From Paractinoplanes tereljensis (GTDB taxonomy: Bacteria > Actinomycetota > Actinomycetes > Mycobacteriales > Micromonosporaceae): 64,000 nt of DNA. The translations under genes and the position numbers were made by a program. How positions within the stretch are numbered: the stretch's first letter is position 1; every line of letters begins with the position of its first letter. Location of the stretch: NCBI RefSeq assembly GCF_016862435.1, contig NZ_BOMY01000034.1, positions 372,001 through 436,000 of the forward strand. Reading direction: 5' to 3'. The notes beneath the pieces are model-generated. The model saw nothing but the letters and a program-made list of their open reading frames with translations, was not told the DNA's origin and made no database searches. Below, piece by piece: positions 15,102-23,447 of the stretch.

Positions 15102-18095
15102 TCAGTTCTCGCCTCGGCCGACAAGCCCGAGCGCAGCCGTCGCTGCCGCCGTGGCGAGGATCCAGCCGGCCACCTGCAGGACGTCCGCGACGATCTGCAG
15201 TCCCTCGCTTCGGTAGTGCCAGGATGACTTCTGGCCGAGGTCTACTACCGGCACCAGCAGGTCCATCGTGTACAGACCAGGGCTGAACCGGCCACAGTAA
15301 CCGGGCTGATCGGCGACCGGGTCGGCGGCCGGCTTCACCACGCACTCGCTGCTGTTGCCGCGCGCGTCGACCACCGGGACCGGGTCCGGTCGCTCGGCCG
15401 GGGCCAGGAAGCCGAAGACCAGGAAGCCGGCCAACCACAGACCGGCCAGCCAGTACAGCGCTAGCTGCAACCGATACCCGTAGCCGACGGTGATCCGATA
15501 CAGATAGCCGGCCACCGCGAGCGACCACCGGCGCATGCCCTGCGCCTCCGAGATGCGTTGCGCCCACTCGCGTTTGCGCATCTCGTACAGGATGCGGCGG
15601 GCCACCGAGTCGGCACCGGTGGCCCGGTAGATGGCGGCCAGCTGCAGATACGGCTGGGACAGCTGGCCGGTCGGCAGGGCCACGTCGGTGCGCAGCGTGG
15701 ACGGCGGCGGCAGGATCTTGGTGCTTTCGAAGCGGCGGATCTGGGTGTGCCAGTCGGCGGTGCCGGGCCGGGCGTCCAGGTCGATGTGCACCTGGTATTC
15801 GAGTCCGTGCAGGTCCAGGTGGGTGGCCTGCCACAGGTTGGCGTTGTCGGTGAGCGAGATGACCACGGCCCGGGACATGTCGACGTTGCCGCGCAGTGGC
15901 TGGCCGGGCGCGACCACCAGGTCGGGGGTGCGCAGGCCGGCCAGGTCCAGCACGAGCAGGCCGGGGTCGGGCGGGTCGGCGGCCCGCCGGCGGCGCCGCC
16001 GCTGTTCCGGCACGCGCGGTGGGCCGGCCGCGCGGGCCGCGTCGATCGCCTCGGGGGAGGCGTCCCGCCGGGCCTGTTCGGCGGCGGCCCGCGCGGCCTC
16101 GATGCCGCCCTCGACCGCGGCCTCGGCCGCGTCGGCCATTGCCGACGCGATCATCAGGGCCCGTTCGCGGGTGGCGGCCACGTCGGCGGGAGCTTCGGCC
16201 GAGACGTGTACGGCGAGAGCGCCCAGTACGACATCCTTGAGCCCGACCGACCGCCGCACCACGGCCCGCCGCAGGCGCACCATCCCCTCGGCCCGGGCAC
16301 CGTCGAACCAGATGTCCCCGCCGATCTCGGCCGCCCCGCCGTCGACCGACGCATCGGGCCGCCCGCCGGTGCGCAGGGTTTCCACCGCGACCTCGTTCCA
16401 CCGCAGCCGGCATCGGGTCAGGTCGACGTCGCCGGCGATCCGGGCGTCGGTGATCCGCACCCCGCCGACCGCGTCGAGCCCGGACAGGTAGAGGTCGGAG
16501 CAGCTGGTGGTGGACGCGTCCAGCGCGAGCCCCTCGCCCGAGCTGATCTCGGCCTGGATGAACTGCACGGACCGGGAGATCCGGGCGCCGCGCAGCCCGA
16601 CCACGCCCTGCGCGGTGAACGGCCGCCCGGCCGGGTTGCCCCGCACGGTCCCGGTGATCTCCGCGCCGATGAGGTTGAGCACCGGGTCGAACCCGCGCGT
16701 GCCGGGCCGGTAGATGCGCTGGTCGGTGCGGCAGGGCGCGCTGAGCCGGGCGCCGGAGACGAACACCGAGCCGGCCGTGACGTCGGCCAGCCGCAGCGAA
16801 CCCTGGGCGGTGACCTCGCCGCAGTCGATGGTGCCGCCCACCCGGGCCCGGTGCAGGTTGAGGGCGTTGCCGCCGGGGTTGGTCAGGGTGGCCCGCTGCA
16901 GCAGCACGCTGTGCTGGATGCGGGCGTCCTGCAGGCAGATCTCCCCGGCGACGGCAGCGTCCGCGACGGTGACGTGCCCGCGTACGACGGCACCGTTGGC
17001 GACCACCGCGTACGCCTCGCCGGTGCGCCCCAGCGACGAGCCGTCGAAGCGCAGGTCGCCGCCGATCTCGGCGCCGGACAGGCGCACGCTGCCGCGGGCG
17101 GTGAACCCGGCGTCGAACTCGACGTTCCCGCGCACCTCGGCCCGGTCGAGTACGACCAGGGCGGTCGGGTCGAACTCGGCGTCCCCGCTCGGCCCGGCCG
17201 CCCGCCGCAGGCCGCGCTCGGGTTCGACGGCGGTGAGCCGGCCGGCGCTGAGGTCGACCATCCCGCCGATGACGACCCCCGGCAGGTAGAGCCGCCCGGT
17301 CACGTCGAGCAGGTCGCCGGTGGTGCGGTCGGAGCCGACCGGCCGGGCGTTGACCTCGGCGTGCACGATCGACCGGCGGGCCCGCTCGTGCCGCCGGTCG
17401 GCGCTGAGCGATCCGCCGACCCGCAGCTCGGGCCCGTTGAGCGCGGTGCCCGGCACCGCCCCGTCCGCGCCGCGCGCGGCCAGCCGGGAGCTGTCCAGTT
17501 CGAGGTCGCCGCCGATCCGCGAGTTGGCCAGGTCGAACATGCCCTGGCAGTCGATCCGCGGCGCGCTGAGCATGCCCCCGATGGTGAGCCGCCGCATCCG
17601 CACCGGGCAGCCGCGCGGCACGACCGAGATGGCGTCGGTGCGGTCCTGGGGCCCGAACGTCGACCCGTCGAGGTGCATCGACCCACCGACCCGGGCGTCG
17701 GTGAAGTCGATCCCCGACGGGAAGGACGACTCCTTGAGCCAGACCTCCAGGGTGATCACGCAGTTGGCGGCGTCCACCCAGGCCGCGGTGGTGCGGTCGA
17801 GCTGAAGACCGGGCAGCGACGCCTCGAGCAGGTTGAGCCCACCGCGCACGACGCACTCGATGAGGGTGAGCTGCACGCCGAGCGTCGACCCGCGCAGATC
17901 AAGGTCTCCGTCGATGGTGATGCCCTGCAGGTGGAGCTGCCCGGTCGGGTGGTCCTCCGGCCCGGGTGGTTGCAGCAGCGCCCGCCGCAGCGTGGCCGCG
18001 TCGATGACCCGCGGCCCGTCCACCACCCGCCCGTCCCGGCTGGCCGCGACCAGCTCCCGCCAGAGCGCGCCTTCCCCCGCCACCATGCGCGCCAA
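15102..18095 (-). CDS. Large pentapeptide-like beta-solenoid protein with C-terminal membrane segments
   Basis: A 997-residue protein. Residues about 45-640 are a run of imperfect repeats of the kind I-x-G-D-L-D-L-x-G-A-x-L-x-G, for example LQGITIDGDLDLRGSTLG and LSGAEIGGDLRFDGSSLG. They predict a right-handed beta-solenoid. An Ala/Arg-rich helical section (about 650-730) interrupts it, then a further solenoid piece, a conserved helical block (YLQLAAIYRATGADSVARRILYEMRKREWA) and two hydrophobic helices near 870-890 and 975-995. Actinobacterial relatives are sometimes labelled membrane-associated oxidoreductase without support. I see no catalytic motif. The start could be ATG 18095 or ATG 18086. 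It lies directly upstream of the TIR gene. Confidence 0.8.
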   Translation of the reverse strand: MARMVAGEGALWRELVAASRDGRVVDGPRVIDAATLRRALLQPPGPEDHPTGQLHLQGITIDGDLDLRGSTLGVQLTLIECVVRGGLNLLEASLPGLQLDRTTAAWVDAANCVITLEVWLKESSFPSGIDFTDARVGGSMHLDGSTFGPQDRTDAISVVPRGCPVRMRRLTIGGMLSAPRIDCQGMFDLANSRIGGDLELDSSRLAARGADGAVPGTALNGPELRVGGSLSADRRHERARRSIVHAEVNARPVGSDRTTGDLLDVTGRLYLPGVVIGGMVDLSAGRLTAVEPERGLRRAAGPSGDAEFDPTALVVLDRAEVRGNVEFDAGFTARGSVRLSGAEIGGDLRFDGSSLGRTGEAYAVVANGAVVRGHVTVADAAVAGEICLQDARIQHSVLLQRATLTNPGGNALNLHRARVGGTIDCGEVTAQGSLRLADVTAGSVFVSGARLSAPCRTDQRIYRPGTRGFDPVLNLIGAEITGTVRGNPAGRPFTAQGVVGLRGARISRSVQFIQAEISSGEGLALDASTTSCSDLYLSGLDAVGGVRITDARIAGDVDLTRCRLRWNEVAVETLRTGGRPDASVDGGAAEIGGDIWFDGARAEGMVRLRRAVVRRSVGLKDVVLGALAVHVSAEAPADVAATRERALMIASAMADAAEAAVEGGIEAARAAAEQARRDASPEAIDAARAAGPPRVPEQRRRRRRAADPPDPGLLVLDLAGLRTPDLVVAPGQPLRGNVDMSRAVVISLTDNANLWQATHLDLHGLEYQVHIDLDARPGTADWHTQIRRFESTKILPPPSTLRTDVALPTGQLSQPYLQLAAIYRATGADSVARRILYEMRKREWAQRISEAQGMRRWSLAVAGYLYRITVGYGYRLQLALYWLAGLWLAGFLVFGFLAPAERPDPVPVVDARGNSSECVVKPAADPVADQPGYCGRFSPGLYTMDLLVPVVDLGQKSSWHYRSEGLQIVADVLQVAGWILATAAATAALGLVGRGEN

Positions 18096-18170
18096 TGTAA
18101 CGGATCAATGCGACGCCAACCACGCAGCGTCGCGACGCTCGCCGGCATGGAAGGCCGATAAAGTGCCGCC

Positions 18171-18725
18171 ATGAACGGGGACGCGGTTGGCAGAAACATG
18201 CCGTCGGTCGTATCGCTCGACGATCTGACCGCGATGATGACCGCCGATGAGGTGCACCGCTACGAGATCGGCCCTGAGGGAGCGATGTCCATCGTGCCGC
18301 CTCAGGGCTATGCCCATGCGATCGTCGCGACCAGGATCATGGCCTGGCTCGCGGCAGCGGGGGTGCCGGCGGAGCGGATCGCCCAGGCCGTCGGGCTGCG
18401 GATTCCGGGGCGCGACGGCGGCGTCGGCGGACGCATTCCAGACCTGGTCGTCTGGAGCAAGGCGCCATCGGACGGCGTCTGGCTGCCGGTCACCGGCGTG
18501 CTCCTCGTGCTAGAGATCATCTCGCCGGGCTCCGAGGGCGTTGACACGGTGACCAAGCGCAAGGAGTACGCGGTCGCCGGCATCCCGCAGTACTGGATGG
18601 TCGATCAGGATCCGGCCCAGACCGTCACCATGCACCGCCTCGACGGCGACCACTACACCGTGCACGCGACGATGCCGCTCGCCTGGGTCCTCAACACCGA
18701 TCCGGCCGAGCACGGCCTCAGCTGA
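18171..18725 (+). CDS. Uma2 family (DUF820) PD-(D/E)XK nuclease-like protein
   Basis: A 184-residue protein. The nuclease-fold signature of the Uma2 family is intact: GGRIPDLVVWSK near residue 87 supplies the PD, LVLEIISPGSEGVDTVTKRKEYAVAGIPQYWMVD at about 112-145 supplies the E-x-I/V-S-P-x-S and the Lys. Uma2 genes are very common in multicellular actinobacteria and cyanobacteria; most have no known function, though they are thought to cleave DNA or act as toxin-like nucleases. It is divergent from the beta-solenoid gene (75 bp) and appears to be a single-gene unit. Confidence 0.92.
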   Translation: MNGDAVGRNMPSVVSLDDLTAMMTADEVHRYEIGPEGAMSIVPPQGYAHAIVATRIMAWLAAAGVPAERIAQAVGLRIPGRDGGVGGRIPDLVVWSKAPSDGVWLPVTGVLLVLEIISPGSEGVDTVTKRKEYAVAGIPQYWMVDQDPAQTVTMHRLDGDHYTVHATMPLAWVLNTDPAEHGLS

Positions 18726-18829
18726 CCCCTCAGCGCTGACTGACGCGCGGCGAGGCCGGCGTCACGGCTGGATCGGATCTCGACCGGAACAACACGATGG
18801 GGCCCCGGCGCCCCGACCGGCCCTCGATG

Positions 18830-19888
18830 TCAGCGGGTGACGCGGCGCCGAGCCCCGGGGATGCGGGGTGCCGCGCGGGGTCCCCGGCGCAGGAGCAGAG
18901 CCGCGATGCCGCCCGCCGGCAGCAGCAACCAGCAGGAGATCAGCCGGTAGATCAGCACGGCCGCGGCGGCGGTCGCGGCGGTGGCGCCGGCTGCGGTCAG
19001 GCCCGCCACCAGGGCGGTGTCGACCACGCCGACGCCGCCGGGGGTCAGCGGGACCTGGCGGACGATCTGCACGCCCAGGTAGATGCCGGCCAGGGTGGTG
19101 ATGCCGACCGGCAGGCCGACCGCGCGGCAGGTGGCGGCCAGGCAGAGCAGGTCGGTCAGCCAGTTCAGGGCGAAGAACAGCAGGCCCGCCACCCAGTCGC
19201 GGGCGCGCAGCGAGGCGCCGGCCTGCCAGGCGTCGCGGGCCGAGGCCAGGAGGGTGCGGATCCAGCGGATGACCCGGCCGTTGCGGTGGGTGCCGACCGT
19301 GAACGACGGCAGGCGCCGGCCGAACAGGATCGCGAGCGTGGTGAGCCCGGCCAGGGCGGCGACCACGGCGAGGGGGCGCGGGCTGAGCAGCAGGGCCGGG
19401 TTGCGGCCGAGGACGGCCAGGCCGCCGGTCACGTAGAGCAGGGTCAGGCCGCCGATCGAGGCCAGACCGGAGACGATCATCGAGGCGGCGGAGAGCTCCT
19501 TGCTGACGCCGCCACGCTGGTACTCACGGACCGCGTAGCCGGCCGAGACCGCGGCGCCGGCCGGCATCGAGATGGAGATGGCGGTGCGGGCCAGGGTCAC
19601 CGCGGCGGCGCGGCGGGCCGAGAGGCGTACGCCCAGGGCGCGCATCAACTGCCGCTGCTGCCAGGCGAACGCGGCCAGCGACAGTGCCTGAAGCACGGCC
19701 GCGAGGGTGACCCACCGGTAGTCGGCACCGGTGAGCCCGGAGACGAACGCCCGCGGATCGGGCAGCCGGCCCCACAGGCCCAGCGCCGCCAGCCCCAGAC
19801 CGGCCGCGATCAGCAGCGGCAGACGCAGCCGCACCCACCACCGGCGCACGGCCGATGAGCGCGGCGGCTGTTGCTGGTCACGGGACAC
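18830..19888 (-). CDS. UPF0104 / lysylphosphatidylglycerol synthase-type transmembrane protein
   Basis: A 352-residue polytopic protein with about eight hydrophobic helices. The family mark is the motif VRQVPLTPGGVGVVDTALVAGL near residue 285, seen in the membrane flippase-like part of LPG synthases and YbhN-type proteins. The C-terminal acyl/lysyl-transferase domain of MprF is absent, so this is the stand-alone membrane form, whose role is poorly known (lipid flipping is a suggestion). The N-terminus is basic (RSSAVRRWWVRLRLP). It has no close operon partner: it is followed by a 104-bp gap and preceded by a convergent-oriented promoter region. Confidence 0.85.
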   Translation of the reverse strand: MSRDQQQPPRSSAVRRWWVRLRLPLLIAAGLGLAALGLWGRLPDPRAFVSGLTGADYRWVTLAAVLQALSLAAFAWQQRQLMRALGVRLSARRAAAVTLARTAISISMPAGAAVSAGYAVREYQRGGVSKELSAASMIVSGLASIGGLTLLYVTGGLAVLGRNPALLLSPRPLAVVAALAGLTTLAILFGRRLPSFTVGTHRNGRVIRWIRTLLASARDAWQAGASLRARDWVAGLLFFALNWLTDLLCLAATCRAVGLPVGITTLAGIYLGVQIVRQVPLTPGGVGVVDTALVAGLTAAGATAATAAAAVLIYRLISCWLLLPAGGIAALLLRRGPRAAPRIPGARRRVTR

Positions 19889-19936
19889 GTGGCGATCCTG
19901 GCAAACGAGGTCAAGATTCGGCTACCCCGTGTGACG

Positions 19937-20458
19937 TCAGTCGCCGGAGTAACCCCAGAAATACAGCTCGGCGGGCCGGCCGTACGCGTCATGAAGGGTC
20001 GCGCAGCGGCCTATGCCCCGATATTTAGCCAGGTCGGTGATCTTCTCGACGTGGTCATTGGTCAGTTGCGCGGTGCCGGCGGCCTCCATCGCCTCCTGTT
20101 CGGAGAGCGGGACGATGATGCCGTACTCGGGGTTGCCGTGTTCCTTGACCAGCGCCATGTACTCCTCGAAGGTCTCGTAGGAGTACGGCAGCCAGCCGTA
20201 GTTGGGCTTGTCGCCGTCGTCGAGCACCCGGTACATGTCGAGGATCGAGTGGGTGCCGGCCAGCCGGACCGTCTCCTCGGCCCACAGCTCGTCCTCGGTC
20301 TGCGGGCGGTTCGGGTAGTCGCGGGCCATCTTGCCGTCCTCGCCGGCCACCGCCCACCAGAACTCGCCGCTCTCGAAGACCTGCTGCCGCAACCCCACAA
20401 AAGCCGCATACCGGTCGGGCTGGTAGGGAACGTAATAGTCCCACCCGGAAGCGCCCAA
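19937..20458 (-). CDS. Conserved hypothetical protein, WDYYVPYQPD type (173 aa)
   Basis: The frame is open from 20518, but I prefer a TTG start at 20458. A strong GAGGAGG (20464-20470) lies 5 bases upstream, giving (M)GASGWDYYVPYQPDRYAAFVGLRQQVFESGEFWW. This N-terminal pattern (W-x-Y-Y-V-P-Y, then L-R-x-x-V-F) recurs in actinobacterial proteins of unknown function. The rest is rich in aromatic and acidic residues and ends in AELYFWGYSGD. No signal peptide or membrane segment. It is the last gene on the minus strand after the GH16 gene, 89 bases downstream. Confidence 0.75.
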   Translation of the reverse strand: MGASGWDYYVPYQPDRYAAFVGLRQQVFESGEFWWAVAGEDGKMARDYPNRPQTEDELWAEETVRLAGTHSILDMYRVLDDGDKPNYGWLPYSYETFEEYMALVKEHGNPEYGIIVPLSEQEAMEAAGTAQLTNDHVEKITDLAKYRGIGRCATLHDAYGRPAELYFWGYSGD

Positions 20459-20547
20459 CGAATCCTCCTCAACGATCTTTTTCTCGCGGCACTGTACCGG
20501 GAGAGCGGGCAGGTTCACCCCTCTCCCCCGGCACAGTTATTCGCGGT

Positions 20548-21702
20548 CTAGCAGCGGCCGAGGTCCTGCCACTGCTGCGTCCAGCCCGGCTCGGATCCCT
20601 GGGTCCAGTAACGGGCCTTCCAGAGGTGCTTCCCGTCGCCGGACGGCGGCCCGCTCGGGTCCCCGTACCTGCTCTTCTCGTGCTTGACGAGGTTCCCCCC
20701 GGTGTAGACGGCGGAGAACTGCCACTCGGGCGCGTTGGTGCAGTCGGTGGCCGGCGGCGTGGTGGTGGGGGCGGTCGTGGGCGACGTGGTGGGAGTCGAA
20801 CATCCGCCGGTCGCGTTCACCGTGTCGGTGAAGGCCGTCCCGGAAGATCGATACGCGGCGGCCGCCGAAGAAGCCGCCGACGGCGACAGAACCTGATTCT
20901 TGGCGAACAAAAGCCAATCAACCTGCTGGATGTACGTCGAGAGCCCGCCCGTGTGCGCCGCGGTGTCGATGAACCACAGGTTCCAGTTGATGGTCATCGT
21001 CTGGCGCGGATAGAACTTGCCGGAGTGGTCGCCGACCTGCACCCCGTCGATGAAATAGATCATGTGCCCGTTGGCGACCTGGACCACCAGGTCGTGCCAC
21101 CCGTTGAAGCTCTGCCGCTGCTCGGAGTGCACGTTGTCGGCGTACCACGGGTCGTTGCGGTAGGTGTACCAGCTGGTCTGGTAGTTGATCGGCCCGGTCT
21201 CGCCCCACCCGCCGTTCGGCAGGTACTCGGAGATGTCCAGCTCGGAGTACGTCGGGTCGAGGTCGCCGTTGAGCGGGCTGATGGTGAAGAAGGTCTCGTT
21301 GATGTGATCACCATCGTTACCGAGCACTGGCGCGTCGGTGAACCGGATCCGGCTGGCGTAGGTCCCGTCCAGGAACCGCTTCTGGGTGGAGTAGAGCTCG
21401 GCCTGGTTGGTGCCGGCCCCAGTGCCGTCGGTCGACGCGGTCAGCTGCATGACCTGGTCGCCGTTCGAGGACGGAAAGGTGATGCTGTTCGCCGACCAGG
21501 TCGCGCCGGGCACGCCCGGCCCGCCGGCGTAGGTGCGCGGCGTCCAGCCGTGCGCGGTGAGGGACGAATCGGACGACGACCCGTAGTGGAAGTCGTCGAA
21601 GAGGTAACCGCAGTCGGCGGCCGAGGCGGTTCCGGTGGACAGGGCGACAATGCCCGAAGCCACCAGAACGGGGATCGCCCAAAGAGCCAGTCGACGTTTC
21701 AT
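20548..21702 (-). CDS. Secreted glycoside hydrolase family 16 enzyme with C-terminal CBM5/12
   Basis: The start at ATG 21702 (MKRRLALWAI) is chosen because AGGAGG lies within the frame just upstream. The 384-residue protein has a Sec signal peptide ending ...STGTASA-A near residue 29. A GH16 jelly-roll follows, with the catalytic ExDxxE motif in SELDISEYLP near residue 155 (Glu nucleophile and acid/base). After a Thr/Pro linker near 300-320 comes a chitin-binding CBM5/12 (APEWQFSAVYTGGNLV ... WKARYWTQGSEPG). GH16 enzymes cut beta-1,3/1,4-glucans or galactans; the chitin-type module and the amino-sugar-like uptake genes leave the substrate open. It follows the permease gene by 39 bases, so it is probably in the same operon. 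Confidence 0.88.
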   Translation of the reverse strand: MKRRLALWAIPVLVASGIVALSTGTASAADCGYLFDDFHYGSSSDSSLTAHGWTPRTYAGGPGVPGATWSANSITFPSSNGDQVMQLTASTDGTGAGTNQAELYSTQKRFLDGTYASRIRFTDAPVLGNDGDHINETFFTISPLNGDLDPTYSELDISEYLPNGGWGETGPINYQTSWYTYRNDPWYADNVHSEQRQSFNGWHDLVVQVANGHMIYFIDGVQVGDHSGKFYPRQTMTINWNLWFIDTAAHTGGLSTYIQQVDWLLFAKNQVLSPSAASSAAAAYRSSGTAFTDTVNATGGCSTPTTSPTTAPTTTPPATDCTNAPEWQFSAVYTGGNLVKHEKSRYGDPSGPPSGDGKHLWKARYWTQGSEPGWTQQWQDLGRC

Positions 21703-21741
21703 GGGCACACTCCTCCTCATTGAAAAAGGGGATGGGGGGAC

Positions 21742-22566
21742 TTACTTGACCGCGCCGGCGGTCATTCCGGCGCGGATGTGGCGCTGAAACGCGACGTAGG
21801 CGACGAGCACCGGCAGCATGGCGATGGTCAGGCCGGCGAACAGTCCGCCCCAGTCGCTGCGATACCCCTGGCTGACCGACAGGGCGGCCAGACCCTGCGC
21901 CAGGACGTAGCGGTCCGGGTCGGGATTGAGAACCAGCGGAAGCAGATACTGGTTCCAGAGCCCGAGGAAATTGAAGATGCCCACCGCGACCAGGCCGGGC
22001 CGGGCGAGCGGCAGCATGACGCGGAAGAACACCCCGGCGTGCGAGCACCCGTCGAGAAAGGCCGCCTCGGCGAGCTCGCTCGGCAGGGTCCGGAAAAAGG
22101 CATGCAAGAAGAAGACCGTGAAGGGTACGGCGTAAGCCGCGTAAACCAGGATCAGGCCGGGATAGGTGCCGAGCAGCCCGAGTTGCTGCACCACGAAGAA
22201 CAGCGGCACCAGGGCGAGGAACACCGGGAAGAACATCGCCGCGACGAACGTGTAATAGAGCAGCCGGTTGCCGCGGAACTGATAGCGGGCCAGGGCGTAG
22301 GCGACGAGCGCCCCGAGCAGCATGGTGAGCAGCAGCGCCCCGCCCACCACGATCAGGCTGTTCAGGAAATACCGCCCGATGTTCGCCTCCGACCAGGCGC
22401 GCGCCCAGTTGTCGAAACGTGGCGTCGACGGCAGCGACCACGGTTCGTTGAGGATCTCGTCGTCCGACTTGACCGAGGAGACGACCGCCCACAGCAGCGG
22501 AAGCGACGTCACCACGGCCCAGCAGAGCATCGCGATCTGCGGAAGCGGATTGAGCCGGCGGGTCAT
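21742..22566 (-). CDS. Carbohydrate ABC transporter permease, MalG/NgcG-type
   Basis: A 274-residue inner-membrane permease of the CUT1 class with six hydrophobic helices. The EAA loop is visible: ELAEAAFLDGCSHAGVFFRVMLPLARPGL near residues 180-208, which docks the ATPase. The C-terminus RHIRAGMTAGAVK is typical of MalG-type subunits. The start ATG overlaps the stop of the partner permease (ATGA). No ATP-binding protein is encoded here, so a shared multitask ATPase (MsiK/MalK-like) from elsewhere is presumably used, as is usual in Streptomyces-like bacteria. It probably imports the sugar released by the neighbouring GH16 enzyme. Confidence 0.92.
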   Translation of the reverse strand: MTRRLNPLPQIAMLCWAVVTSLPLLWAVVSSVKSDDEILNEPWSLPSTPRFDNWARAWSEANIGRYFLNSLIVVGGALLLTMLLGALVAYALARYQFRGNRLLYYTFVAAMFFPVFLALVPLFFVVQQLGLLGTYPGLILVYAAYAVPFTVFFLHAFFRTLPSELAEAAFLDGCSHAGVFFRVMLPLARPGLVAVGIFNFLGLWNQYLLPLVLNPDPDRYVLAQGLAALSVSQGYRSDWGGLFAGLTIAMLPVLVAYVAFQRHIRAGMTAGAVK

Positions 22567-23447
22567 GCCAGTTCCAGCCGGTCTTTGCGCCCCGCGCGGA
22601 GAGCCAGAATGGCGAGGGTCAGGGTCGCGAAGAACAGCGCCACACCCATCGCCGAGGCATAGCCGAACTTCCCGTAGGTGAAGGCGTTCCGGTACAGCGA
22701 CAGGCCGATCACCTCGGTCGCGCCGTCCGGCCCGCCCGGCCCGACGGTCATCACCTGCACGACCGCGAAACCGTCCAGGGCCGCGATCCCGAGATAGACG
22801 AAGGCGACCTGCACGGATTCCCGGACGAGCGGGATGGTGATCCGCCGGAACGTGGTCCACGATCCGGCCCCGTCGATCAGCGCGGCCTCGTACAGCTCGG
22901 CCGGAATGGCGTCGATGGCGGCCCGGAACAGCACCACGTAGAACCCGACCGACGACCAGATCAGCACCGCCATCACCGCGGCCAGCGCGAACGCCGGATC
23001 GGCCAGCCAGCTTTTCGTCAAGCCGCCCAGCCCGACCGCCCGCAGCCCGGAATTGAGAAGCCCGGTGTTCGGGTTGTAGACGAACCCCCACAGCACCGCG
23101 ATGACCACCAGCGACAACAACTGCGGAAAGAAGTAGACGATCTGGTAGCCGGCCGAGCCGCGCCGGGTGCGCAGCAGCGACGCCAGGCCGAGGCCGAGCG
23201 CGATGGTGGCGATCGGCACGACGAGGAGCATCACCGCGTTGTTGCGGACCGCGTCGAGAAACAGCGAGTCGCCGCCGAGGCGGGCGTAGTTGCCCGCCCC
23301 GACGAAACGCGCCTCGCCCGCCACCCCGGTCCAATCGGTCAGGGACAGATAAAAGGCCTGGGCGTACGGCGAGAGAACGAAAACGACGTGCAGGACCAGC
23401 GCCGGCACCAGCGCGCCGAGCAGGAACCGCCACCGGCCGTGCCGCAT
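22563..23447 (-). CDS. Carbohydrate ABC transporter permease, MalF/NgcF-type
   Basis: A 294-residue permease partner. It starts at ATG 23447 (MRHGRWRFLLGALVPALVLHVVFVLSPY), overlapping the binding-protein stop by ATGA. The N-terminal helix, the segment YAQAFYLSLTDWTG and the EAA loop AELYEAALIDGAGSWTTFRRITIPLVRESV near residues 190-218 are standard MalF-class features. It pairs with the 274-residue permease to form the membrane channel. Both permeases and the binding protein are consecutive and overlapping, so they are certainly one operon. Confidence 0.92.
   Translation of the reverse strand: MRHGRWRFLLGALVPALVLHVVFVLSPYAQAFYLSLTDWTGVAGEARFVGAGNYARLGGDSLFLDAVRNNAVMLLVVPIATIALGLGLASLLRTRRGSAGYQIVYFFPQLLSLVVIAVLWGFVYNPNTGLLNSGLRAVGLGGLTKSWLADPAFALAAVMAVLIWSSVGFYVVLFRAAIDAIPAELYEAALIDGAGSWTTFRRITIPLVRESVQVAFVYLGIAALDGFAVVQVMTVGPGGPDGATEVIGLSLYRNAFTYGKFGYASAMGVALFFATLTLAILALRAGRKDRLELA

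Noticed and set aside
12085..17856. Single giant protein covering the TIR gene and the solenoid gene
   Set aside because: The frame happens to be open, but upstream of MTATQRD it reads through the antisense of the well-supported solenoid gene, and a separate start fits both genes.
15558..18161. Long plus-strand frame opposite the beta-solenoid gene
   Set aside because: Low-complexity Gly/Pro/Val translation is the complement of the solenoid repeats.
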